Assembly (NCBI RefSeq): GCF_007565055.1
Contig: NC_044550.1
Location: 85,746,033-85,810,032 of the forward strand
Reading direction: 5' to 3'
DNA: 64,000 nucleotides
Source of the DNA: Rhinopithecus roxellana
Taxonomy: Eukaryota; Chordata; Mammalia; Primates; Cercopithecidae
Both the position numbers and the translations under genes were made by a program. Positions 54,943 through 64,000 of the stretch are shown here, piece by piece; position 1 is the stretch's first letter, and the number at the start of each line of letters is the position of its first letter. Below the pieces are notes generated by a model. It saw nothing but the letters and a program-made list of their open reading frames with translations. It ran no database searches and was not told where the DNA came from.

Positions 54943-56025
54943 TCAAGGTGCACAGCGCAAGCTGTCCGTGGATCTACTATTCTGGGGTCTGGAGGATGGT
55001 GGCCCTTTTCTCACAGCTCCACTAGGCAGTACCTCAGTAGGGACTCTGTGTGGGGGCTCCGACCCCACATTTCCCTTCTGCACTGCCCTGACAGAGGTTG
55101 TCCATGAGCACCCTATCCCTGCAAAAAATTTCCACCTGGGCATCCAGGCATTTCCATACATCTTCTGAAATCTAGGTGGAGGTTCCCAAACCTCAATTCT
55201 TGACTTCTGTGCAGTGGCAGGCTCAATACCACATGGAAGCTGCCAAGGCTTGGGACTTACATCCTCTGAAGCCACAGCCCGAGCTCTCCGTTGGCCCCTC
55301 TCAGCCATGCATGGTTGGAGCAGCTGGGATGCAGGGCACCAAGTGGCTAGGTTGCACACAGTACAGGGATCCTGGGCTGGGCCCAGAAAACCATTTTCTC
55401 CTAGCCCTCTGGGCTGCTGTGAAGACATCTGACATGGCCTGGCGATATTTTCCCCATTGTCTTGGGGATTAACATTTGGTTCCTCTTTACTTATGCAAAT
55501 TTCTGCAGCTGGCTTGAATTTCTCCTCAGAAAATGAGTTTCTCTTTTCTATCACATTGTCAGGCTGTGAATTTTCCAAACTTTCATGCTCTGTTTCCCTT
55601 TTAAAACTGAGTGTTTTTAACAGCACCCAAATCACCTAATGAATGCTTTGCTGCTTAGAAATTTTTTCTGCCAGATACCCTAAATCATCTCCCTCGAGTT
55701 CAAAGTTCTGCAAATCTCTAGGACAGGAGCAAAATGCCACCAGTCTCTTTGCTAAAACGTAACAAGAGTCATCTTTGCCTCAGTTCCCAAAAAGTTCCTC
55801 ATTTACATCTGAGACCACCTCAGCCTGGACCTTATTGTTCAAATCACTATCAGCATTTTTGTCAAAGCCATTCAACAAGTTTCTAGGAACTTCCAAACTT
55901 TCCCACATTTTCCTATCTTCTTCTGAGTCTTCCAAACATTCCAACCGCTGCCTCTTACCCACTTTCAAAGTTGCTTCCATATTTTCGGGTATCATTTCAG
56001 CAACGCCCCTCTCTACTGGTACCAA
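54943..56025 (-). pseudogene. Decayed MaLR gag-like reading frame
   Basis: Within the THE1 internal region a frame opens at 56025 just after the 5' LTR (MVPVERGVAEM..., 81 codons, stop at 55780), and a second open stretch of 230 codons runs from 55635 to 54943. Together they cover the place of the MaLR gag-related frame, but stops and probable frameshifts between 55780 and 55635 break it. No protease, reverse transcriptase or env follows. It is a fossil; I make no attempt to restore it. Confidence 0.7.
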
Positions 56026-56030
56026 TTTAC

Positions 56031-56369
56031 TGTATTAGTCCATTTTCACTGCTGATAAAGAAATACCCGAGACTGGGAAGAAAAAGAGGTTTAGTTGGAC
56101 TCACAGTTCCACATGACTGGGGAGGCCTCAAAATCATGGCAGTAGGTGAAAGGGACTTCTTAGTTGGTGCCAGCAAGAGAAAATGAGGAAGATGCAAAAG
56201 CAGAAACTCCTGATAAAACCATCAGATCTCATGAGATTTATTCACTACCATGAGAACAGCATGGGGGAAACCCACCCCATTATTCAAATTATCTCCCACA
56301 ACGTGTGGGAATTATGGGAGTACAATTCAAAATGAGATTTGGATGGGGACACAAAGCCAAACTATATCA
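56031..56369 (-). repeat. 5' LTR of the THE1 element
   Basis: TGTATTAGTCCATTTTC to AACTATATCA on the plus strand, 339 bp, pairing with 54113-54467. Confidence 0.97.
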
Positions 56370-57704
56370 GGCTCTAATAAAACAAAAGAGAGGAATACAT
56401 TTGTTTATGAAACTGGCAAAGCAAAGAAAACTTTGTTAGAAGTTGACCAGATTGCTGGAAGGTGGACTATCTCAGATCTTGCTGGGGGCAGTGTCACTTA
56501 GCACAATCTAGGGGACAACATGGTGATACATGTGTTTAATATGTAGCAAATTCTTTAAAAATTTGCTGTCTAACGATGCCTTAGATTCCAAGTAGAATGA
56601 TGAGTCCAGGAGAAAGGGAGCATGCACAAGAGGAGAGGAGAGGGCTGGATAATAGTGTCTTTAATTTATAAATTTGCTCTAGTTCTTTGGAATAATCCAT
56701 CAAGCCATCCTCTGCCCTCCCTTCCCTGACTCTCACTCCCATAGCCAGGAGACTTCAGTGTTAGGAAAATGAAATTAAGCCTCCAAGTAAAAAATCATTA
56801 CTGATCCCCAAGTAAGTGATGTGTAAATAGTTTTCTGCGGTCATGGGTTAAAATGTTACTGAGGTTCTCAAGTCCTATCAGGAAGACAATCTTTGGCTCA
56901 GTCAGCTGGGCTGAAGTAGCCAGGTTTTCCCTGAACAGTAGTAACTTGAATTGCTCTGTTACCCAGGTTCCTGAGAACTGAAAGTGCTCACAGGAGAGGC
57001 CAGTTTACCAGCAACTTCCTTGAAAGTCCAGAATCACAACCAAAAGACACAAGTGTGGTTCCTCAGTCAGAACATTCCTCCTTTGGGATTCTTCTTTTTC
57101 TTTTTCCACATTCATAATACATACTAGACCTTCGGGATTCTTAATACTAATGTGTTTTTGAAAATTTTAAAATGTATTTTGTTGTTAGTTACTCCCTGAG
57201 TCCAGAGTGTCCGCAGAGCTATAATGCAATAATATCTAAGAGGTGGGTTTTTGGTTTCCCTGCCATGGTCTTGTAGCCACAGTGTCATGCTAATGAATCT
57301 CCTGCAGGAGCACAAAGAACACAGAATGCCAGCAGTGGAGGAGCCTAAACATCTTTTACTTACGCCTATTTGTTATCTTCAAGGTCAGCAAGGATGCACC
57401 TGGTAAACACAGATGCTGTAACCTAAATCCCGCCTGCTCACAAAGACTTGTCTCTGATTAGCCTATTTGAATAAAACATTACTTGGGATCTCGCATGATA
57501 CACTTTCATAGCCTGCTATTTTAAAAATCTGGGTTATGTAGGATATGCTGTATTTTAAAAAGTTCAGTGTAGTTTACCAATTACATATTTTGCTTCACTT
57601 TATACAGACTTCTAATAGCCACAGCAATGGGACTACTAAGGAATATTTCATTTAGATTCCATATAATGAGAATGTAGATACATGTAAAAGTACCAAAAAG
57701 ACTG

Positions 57705-57707
<3 letters not shown>
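56370..57707. other. No feature recognised
   Basis: About 1.3 kb of unassigned sequence. 57430-57510 ends with a TTTGAATAAAACATTAC text resembling an LTR end, too weak to call. Confidence 0.45.
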
Positions 57708-57739
<32 letters not shown>

Positions 57740-57750
57740 ATGTGTGTGTT
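57708..57750. repeat. (TG)n microsatellite
   Basis: TG run interrupted once by CA (TGTGCATGTG). Confidence 0.95.
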
Positions 57751-57820
57751 TTAACTATGGATGTATTGCCATGGCAACATCTGGAGATGGAATATAGCAA
57801 TTAACAAACTTTGACAAACT

Positions 57821-58122
57821 TTTTTTTTTTTAAACAGAGTCTTGCTCTGTCGCCCAGGCTCGAGTGCAGTGGTGTGATCTCGGCTCACTGCCAGCTCCAC
57901 CTCCCGGGTTCATGCCATGCTCCTGCCTCAGCCTCCTGAATAGCTGGGACTACAGGTGCCCGCCACCACACCCAGCTAACGTTTTTTTGTTGTTGTTGTA
58001 GTTTAGTAGAGACGGGGTTTCACCATGTTAGCCAGGATGGTCTCAACCTCCTGACCTCATGATCCTCCTGCCTGGGCCTCCCAAAGTGCTGAGATTACAG
58101 GCGTGAGCCACTGCGCCCAACC
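57821..58122 (-). mobile_element. AluY-like SINE with TSD
   Basis: Antisense AluY features: 'GGTTCATGCCATGCTCCTGC', 'CTACAGGTGCCCGCCACCAC', 'TAGTAGAGACGGGGTTTCAC', 'TTAGCCAGGATGGTCTCAAC'. It ends TGCGCCCAACC. TSD GACAAACTTTTT at 58123-58134, matched on the left from 57813, where it merges into the poly(T). Confidence 0.94.
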
Positions 58123-58134
58123 GACAAACTTTTT

Positions 58135-58779
58135 AACCAAACCTTTGTCATTTTGAGATGTATTAGAATATGTGCTTACTTGTATTTCTCTTCCTCCTAC
58201 TTTCACCACAATGTTAGGTCTTGATGTTCATACCAAAGGATAGTCAATTAAATTCTAAACAACACTCCAAAATGACTTTGAGACTGTTATATAGCAATTA
58301 TGATTAATTTTTCAATTGGCCTTCATTTAAAGCCTAGAGCAAAATTTTTTATCTCATGAGAAAGAATAAGTGAGTACTGGAAGATTTCTACTGCAAAGAC
58401 TTTATTAAAGTAAAATATTATGAAGCACATGATGTAAATAATGTAATTTTATACTGCCCATATAATTTAATAATGTCATTTACACTAAGCTCAATGAGAT
58501 GACAGCATCAGAATAATGACACATACTAGAAAGTCATTAAAGCTAAATATTAAAAATATTGTTTTTTACTTTTAGGTATATAAATAAATTATAATGTATA
58601 ACTGGCAATCCTGGATAAGAAGCAGAGAATGGCTGTGAAAAATCTCTGGCCGATGTAAATACAGGTTCTGACTGCTTTTAAATGTATAACTTTCTGATTG
58701 ACTCACAGCCCATTGAAGTGAATTATGCTAAATGAGTAAAAAATGTAAGTTCTTGAAGGGCACCAAAAATGTACCATAT
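58135..58779. other. Unassigned AT-rich sequence
   Basis: No repeat recognised; several TAAT cores at 58440-58740, weaker than the 40.8-kb block. Confidence 0.45.
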
Positions 58780-58870
58780 TCACTTCAGCCAGTCACTTAT
58801 TCTGTCAGTGCCTCAGTTATGTAATCTGTAAAATGGGATCATTTGTACAATGAAATGAGAAGAGATATGT
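58780..58870 (+). mobile_element. MIR SINE fragment
   Basis: 'CCAGTCACTTATTCTGTCAG', 'TGCCTCAGTTATGTAATCTG', 'TAAAATGGGATCATTTGTAC' match the sense MIR core. Confidence 0.65.
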
Positions 58871-60504
58871 GAATGGTACCAAGAAAAACAAAGGTGATGA
58901 AGTGGACCGGAGCCAGACTAGTCACACAGCCTTGTCATTCATGTTTATGAGGGTACGTTTTTGTGATAGATTTGACAAGAACAAAATTGTATTTTTACAA
59001 AGCTCTTTGAGGAGCATGCTTTTCTGCTCTCTGCATCTATGTTCCACTTTCCTCTCTTATTTGTCCTTTTACCTGTACTAATAACTTCTGTTCCCTGATA
59101 AATTTAGCTTGTGTGTCTCATCATTGTTCCTCCAGCATCTCAGTTTTAATTCTCACTCTTATCTAGCTCATTTTCCTGGTGATTTTTAGGTCAAATTTCT
59201 GAGAAAGGAAACTTAGTGGTTTACTTATCTTTCAGTGCTAAGTGCCATGTATCATGAGCCAACAGGTAGATTGAGGTAGTACCAGTCCTGCTTTCACTAG
59301 CTCTAGTTGATGTGGGTAAAAAGTTCCTATGCTATAAAACATTACTGACTGGGAATCAGGAGACCATAGGCTGGAAAATTTCACTCATAAGGGGCTGTGG
59401 ACAAGTAGGTGCTGATGGATATTTCATGTGCATTTAGACATATTGAACCACTTCAGCTTCCTAAAAGTGATATGATCTTTCGTTCCTCTGGGACTTTGTA
59501 GATGTGATATTCCCTGGTCCATTTCTGTCATGGCTCTCAAACTTTGCTCAATAAATAAGATTGCTCCCTTGATTTGGATCTCTAATGTCCCTTGCAATGT
59601 GGAACTGGGTCTTGGGTCTCTCTTACCATGGCTTGCACATGTGTGCTTTTAATGAGCTGTGTTCATATGTGTTGGGGAAATAGAATCTTGACAGGTAGAA
59701 TGGAGAAAACCAACGTAGGTAAAGTGTAGATACTTTCTTCTGATTGAATAACAACAGTTTCTCAGCAACATCATGCTATCACGGAACTTTTTTTCACTTT
59801 TTGATTTTGCATCATGGAAAAAAAAGAAAAAAAAAGACCAAAATTGGAGAGAAAAGAGAGTTGAAAAGGTAAACTGACGCTGTCTCTTGTGTATGCAAAG
59901 TGTAGAAAGGGGTGACTAGCCTGAAAGAAAAGAGTCTTAAGTTTTCTAACAAGCTGCTCAGGGAAATTTCTCTGAAACAAGCTTGACGTCAGAGAGAGGT
60001 AATTTTGACCATCTGAAAGAGGTCCAGGAAGCTCTTGAACTGCACCTTAGATTTTTTCCTTTCAAATGTGTTTCTAAAGTATTTTATGCTGTAATAGTTA
60101 ATACTATTTAAGTTCAATTATTTTATAATATATTATCTTTAGAGAAAAAAGGTAAAATTTACTTATGTCGATCAAATTAGCCAGCAGTTTTAAACCTTAC
60201 AAGCTTGGGTCATGTGACTGACACACTATTGCAAGCTTTTGGAATTTCATCTGTCTTGTAGATTAGCCTTTTGGAGTCATTAAATTCAAGTCAGAATTTT
60301 AAAAATTAAAGCTATTAAGTACAACAAAGTAAAATGGGATAATGGTAGTCAAGAATGTGGTAATAGAGTCAAGACTTCACTTGTGGAAAAAAGAAAAAAG
60401 AAGAAGAATAAAACCCTATTGGCTTTGATGTCTGAGAGAGCTGAATTGAGTTCAAATTTTAGTATTTACCTATTACATAATATCAAGCATCTTTCTTTAC
60501 TTCA
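58871..60504. other. No feature recognised
   Basis: About 1.6 kb of unassigned sequence. A 70-codon frame at 58869-59081 has no domain. Confidence 0.45.
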
Positions 60505-60600
60505 TATATAGTGCCCGCAACTGTGCGGAGTGCTAAGTACATTGAGGAGAAAAACAATATAGTCCATGCCCTCTGAAAGCCTAATCCAGGGATTACTACA
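60505..60600 (-). mobile_element. L2 LINE 3' fragment
   Basis: 'AGTGCCCGCAACTGTGCGGA', 'GTGCTAAGTACATTGAGGAG', 'TATAGTCCATGCCCTCTGAA' follow antisense L2 near its 3' end. Confidence 0.55.
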
Positions 60601-62384
60601 ATTTATATTTTAAATATGAATAAAGTTTTATTTATCAGTTTTTCAGATTGAGAGAAATATGATTAGTTTAATTATTTTCCCCAAATTTAAAGTGTTATTA
60701 TGATTATAGACTTTATAAAGTTTCTGATGTAAGTTCTTTACCCCTTGTAAATATGCATAATAAGTGGTATTCATTATTCACATAGTGTCTTCTAAAATTA
60801 TAGTCTGAGACTATGATGATGCTGGTGATAAATAAAAGTTTATTAGGAATATAGTTAACTGAAAATGTTAAGTTACTTAAGTCAGGGAGATAAGTACATA
60901 AGTAGTATGATACAACTTGTGTTGTACATAAAAAGAATAACTTTTTCCCAGGTGATTATATATACCATACATTATTTTTGGAAACCACTGTTAAATAAAT
61001 TATAAATACAAAACATTAATTGTTCTGGAAAGTCTTTGTAAGAATAGACTTTTATGAGTTGTTTAAATGAAAGGAGGGAGAAAAGTAAATGAGTTTAGAC
61101 AGGGGGGATATTCTGAGTTTAGAGTGCAGCTTGGGAGAAAACTTGGCTGTGGGTGGGAGTGGAATGAAAATAGGGAAGAAGGCTGTTTGCCCATGTGCTC
61201 ATGGCACAGTGAAGCTCCCCAGAGGAATAAAGGAATCTAAAGGGAATGAAGGATAAAGAGGCAGCGATTAACTAGATTAACCCTAATCTGAAGTGTAATA
61301 GATTACCGCAAAGCGAAATAGTATAATTCATTGTTCAGATGATGGGCACCGGTGGGTGAAGGATGCTTTTGAAGTCAGACACTGCTATGGTTAATTGTGA
61401 GGGGAGCCTTAGTTCCTAGAGACTGAAGAGAGGAAAAACGCAGGGCCCTGCAAATGGTAGGGAAGTTCTAGTTCTTGGAAATACTGCCTAGGATTATGGC
61501 AATGTACTTATCCTTTCTAAGTCCTTGGAAGAGATATAACTGTAATCAGAGAAGCTGGCAATGGCAATGCATTTCCTTTCCTGGAAATTCAAGAAACCAG
61601 ATCTCAAACTGAACTGTAGGAACTGAGAGGCAAAGGGAAGGATAAGGGGGTGGAGGGAGAAAAAGTTTAGACAGAGAACAGGTAATGTAGGTCAAGCTCG
61701 AGGAGTTCATAGAACCTGGAAATATCACTAGAGGCTACCAAAGGCAATAGGAACGTTTTATAGTGTGACCTAGATTGAGCACCAGGGCCATGGAGTGAAC
61801 AGAACTCCCAACAGAGCAAGTCTAGTTTGGACTTTCACATTGGACAGGGAATCTGGAGAGCATATCTTTGAAACAGTTCATGTAAAAGACAATTCAGAGA
61901 TTTTACCAGAGAAGAGACATTCCATAAGTCCTAAAGAAGAGTGGATCAGAAGATTTGATAAATGTATCAACTGTCTGGGAATATTAGAAAAAATCAGTTA
62001 GTTTTAGAAATATCTGATAATCATTTCGTGCTTCTTGAAAGTCTTTTATATATCATTTTCTGATCATCTTTCATCTAATATAGAGTGTGAAGAGCTAGCA
62101 TAAAAATGTAGTCATATTTTCCAAGATGATATCAGTTAGAGTCTGTTTAGAGAACAATTTAAGATTATTCTGCTGTATGTGGCAGTGTGGCCCCAGCTCT
62201 TCATAGACAGTGGGCAGATTTTACAACCATATCACAGTGCATTAGCTATTATTACTTTAAATATGTAAATAAGTTGTTTCTAGAGCAGACATGCTGACAT
62301 AGTTCTTCAAGGTTGTTCCTGAAATTCCTACTACCTTAAACTGTGAGTAAATTAGATGAACAATTTATTTGTAAATCCATTCTA
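60601..62384. other. No feature recognised
   Basis: About 1.8 kb of unassigned sequence; 61060-61760 is purine-rich and GC-richer but has no recognisable gene or repeat. Confidence 0.45.
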
Positions 62385-62911
62385 CAAATATTTATTAAGT
62401 ACTTACTGTTTATGAGGTACTATTCTAGGTGTTGAGAATACAGAGGCAAATGAGGAAGATTTCGTTTTTGCCCTCCTGGAGTCGACATTCCATTGGTGAT
62501 GGATGTGAGTAGGATATAAGACATGAGTTATTAAACACACAATGAGATCATTTTAGGTCATAATGTGTGGGACACAGGAAATACAACAGAATGATACGAT
62601 GAAAGGGAATGGGGTGGGGTGGGGCTTGAGTGATCGTGAAAGACCCCTCTGGGATGGTGACATTTGAGCTGAAATCCAAAGGACAAGACTGCTGGGGGAA
62701 GATGGGATGGCTGAAGGGGGAACAAATGCAAAGGCTTGGTGGGGTTTCTAGAACAGAGAGGGTGTGAGATAGGCTAGAGTGTGGTGAGAGTGGGAAGAAC
62801 AGAAGGAGATAAAACTGGAGAGAAAGACACGGCCCATTCACACAGGCCATGGCATGGCATGGAATTGGGAATTTATTTCCAGCCCAGTGGGAAGCTATTT
62901 AATGAAGAGCA

Positions 62912-62913
<2 letters not shown>
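62385..62913 (-). mobile_element. L2 LINE 3' region, 0.5 kb
   Basis: Antisense L2 from its 3' terminus: 'AAATATTTATTAAGTACTTA', 'CTATTCTAGGTGTTGAGAAT', 'GCCCTCCTGGAGTCGACATT', 'GGTGACATTTGAGCTGAAAT', 'CTGGGGGAAGATGGGATGGC', 'AGCCCAGTGGGAAGCTATTT'. An Alu inserted at 62914. Confidence 0.85.
62605..62624 (+). repeat. G-quadruplex motif
   Basis: GGGAATGGGGTGGGGTGGGG: four G-runs with loops of 3, 1 and 1 nt, the short-loop type expected to fold stably. It lies in an L2 relic. Confidence 0.85.
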
Positions 62914-62958
<45 letters not shown>

Positions 62959-63222
62959 TTCCAGAGACAGGGTCTTGCTCTGTTACCCACAGGTTGCAGT
63001 GCAGTGGTGCGATCTCAGGTCACTGAAACCTCCATCTCCTGCATTCAAGCAATGTTTGTACCACAGCCTCCCAACTAGCTGGGATTACAGGCATGAGCCA
63101 CCACACTGGCTAATTTTTGTATTTTTAGTAGAGATGGGGTTTCACCATCCTGACCTCAAGTGATCCGCTCGCCTCAACCTCCCAAAGTGCTGGATTTACA
63201 GGTGTGAGCCACCACACCAGCC
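62914..63222 (-). mobile_element. Alu SINE (S-type) with 40-T tail
   Basis: Antisense Alu: an unbroken 40-T run (62914-62953), 'GAGACAGGGTCTTGCTCTGT', 'GCTGGGATTACAGGCATGAG', 'GTAGAGATGGGGTTTCACCA', ending CACACCAGCC. A deletion removes the 'tgttggccaggctggtctcgaact' segment after TTTCACCA. No clean TSD, as both flanks are T-rich. Confidence 0.93.
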
Positions 63223-63327
63223 TTTTTTTTTTTTCATTTTAAGACAAAAATATCTCCTTTATTACTGATGAAAGTAACATTGCAGAATGTGACCAAAATA
63301 TCAACTTTATTATTTGACAAAACTGAT
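63223..63327. other. Short spacer with first copy of a duplicated segment
   Basis: Contains GAATGTGACCAAAATATCAA at 63285, repeated at 63761 on the other side of the following LTR. Confidence 0.7.
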
Positions 63328-63747
63328 TATATCAGTCCATTTTGTGTTGCTATAAAGGAATGACTGAAATGAGGAATTTATTTAAAAACAAGAGGTTTAT
63401 TTTGGCTCATGGTTCTGCAGGCTGTACAAGAAGCATAGTGCTGGCATCTGCTTCTGGAGGGACCTCAGAAAGCTTATAATCATGGCGGAAGGGGAGAGGG
63501 TGCAGGTGTGTCACATGGCAAGAGAGGGAGCAAGAGAGAGAGGGGAGGATGTACCAGGCTCTTTCAAAAACCAGCTCCCTTGCAAACTAATAGACTAAGA
63601 ATGCACTCATTATCATAGGGAGCGCATCAAGCCATTCGTGAGGGATCCACCCCCATGACCCAAAGACCTCCCACTAGGATCACCTCCATCACTGGGGATC
63701 ACTTTTCAATGTGAGATTTGGAGGGGACAAATATCCAAACCATATCA
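63328..63747 (-). mobile_element. MST/MLT1-type MaLR solo LTR
   Basis: Antisense MaLR LTR text: 'TATCAGTCCATTTTGTGTTG', 'AGAGGTTTATTTTGGCTCAT', 'GGTTCTGCAGGCTGTACAAG', 'AATCATGGCGGAAGGGGAGA', 'CACCCCCATGACCCAAAGAC', ending AACCATATCA. Probable 5-bp TSD with one mismatch: CTGAT at 63323-63327 and CTAAT at 63748-63752. The plus-strand start is TA rather than TG, a mutated terminus. Confidence 0.92.
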
Positions 63748-63752
63748 CTAAT

Positions 63753-64000
63753 ATTTTTGGGAATGTGACCAAAATATCAACTTGATTATTCATAAAACAA
63801 ACAGAGAATGTGGGCTGTATCTATGGACGAAGTGGTATTCCAAATACTGGACAGCGTTAGAATTAGAATTGCCCCCCTCATCACAGGAAGCATTGGATTG
63901 GGCTGCCCCTTGAGAGTCTTGCCATTCTAAGACTGACACCCTAGAAGGACAAAACAGAAAGGGTATTCTGGAAGCCAATTGATCCTAAAGAGTCCAGTGG
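63753..64000. other. Second copy of duplicated segment, then unassigned sequence
   Basis: 63761-63783 repeats 63285-63307 exactly. The rest to the window end is unassigned; a 62-codon minus frame has no domain. Confidence 0.6.

Larger units (their letters stand above)
54113..56369 (-). mobile_element. Full-length THE1-type MaLR retrotransposon
   Basis: Both LTRs are present with an internal region, total 2257 bp, the expected size for THE1. Minus-strand order: 5' LTR (56369-56031), internal (56030-54468), 3' LTR (54467-54113). Ends are TGATATAGTTTGGC and ...TACA on the minus strand. A 5-bp TSD with one mismatch flanks it: AGCTC at 54108-54112 and GGCTC at 56370-56374. The internal region next to the 5' LTR holds a TGGTACCAGT primer-binding-like site, and a purine tract GGGATGGAA precedes the 3' LTR. 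MaLRs lack pol and env and moved using other elements' enzymes. Confidence 0.97.

Noticed and set aside
54943..55635. 230-codon open stretch as a functional retroviral gene
   Set aside because: It is only part of a MaLR gag-like frame broken upstream by stops; THE1 elements are non-autonomous fossils.

Overview
The window looks like human or close-relative (ape/Old World monkey) nuclear DNA. It carries primate-specific Alu SINEs of J, S and Y type and THE1/MST/MLT1 MaLR LTRs on a background of decayed MIR, L2, L1M and L3/CR1 repeats, with many (TG)n microsatellites and generally AT-rich, CpG-poor sequence. I found no convincing protein-coding exon, tRNA, rRNA or CpG-island promoter. Every longer open frame is either an Alu, L1 or THE1 translation or a chance frame. 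The sequence could be intergenic or a large intron; nothing here decides between the two. All repeat family names come from recognising consensus features by eye, not from a RepeatMasker run.

Layout. 1-9 kb: scattered MIR/L2, a minus-strand AluJ (575), a plus AluJ (3931), a 39-bp 'mini-Alu' with clear target-site duplications (2432), a solo LTR with TATA box and poly(A) signal (4572-5338), a (CG)n(TG)n Z-DNA tract (8381) and a (CATC)10 repeat. 9-18 kb: mostly unassigned sequence, a short L1 3' end (9027), a MER5-like fragment, and a MIR split first by an LTR and then next to it by an AluJ (14443-15725). 18-26 kb: two pairs of unexplained direct repeats (18304/20539 and 22146/23184), the second flanked by inverted TG/CA runs and lying close to an AluY that has lost its 3' end. 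26-36 kb: AluJ, a long antisense old LINE (27985-29215), a 38-bp tandem duplication, a solo THE1-type LTR with perfect 5-bp TSD (30942-31303), antisense L1, L2, and an AluJ with an internal (GT)n. 37-47 kb: L3/CR1, L2, MIR, an Alu with a triplicated 24-bp block, a repeat-poor stretch dense in homeodomain-type ATTA/TAAT motifs (about 40840-41150), a small CpG-richer patch (43022-43275), an MLT1 LTR and an L1 3' end interrupted by AluS. 47-58 kb: FLAM, AluS, a hAT-type DNA transposon split by a 1.1-kb L1, an old sense L1, a full-length THE1 retrotransposon with both LTRs (54113-56369), and AluY. 58-64 kb: mostly unassigned sequence, then L2 with a G-quadruplex motif, an Alu with a 40-T tail, and an MST/MLT1-type LTR inserted into one unit of an older tandem duplication.

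There are no genes here working together. What the window records is layered transposition (MIR/L2/L3, then hAT/L1M, then MaLR LTRs, then AluJ, AluS and AluY) plus several local duplications that the repeats do not explain. I see no new biological system; the best leads are the unexplained duplications, the candidate enhancer and the CpG patch.
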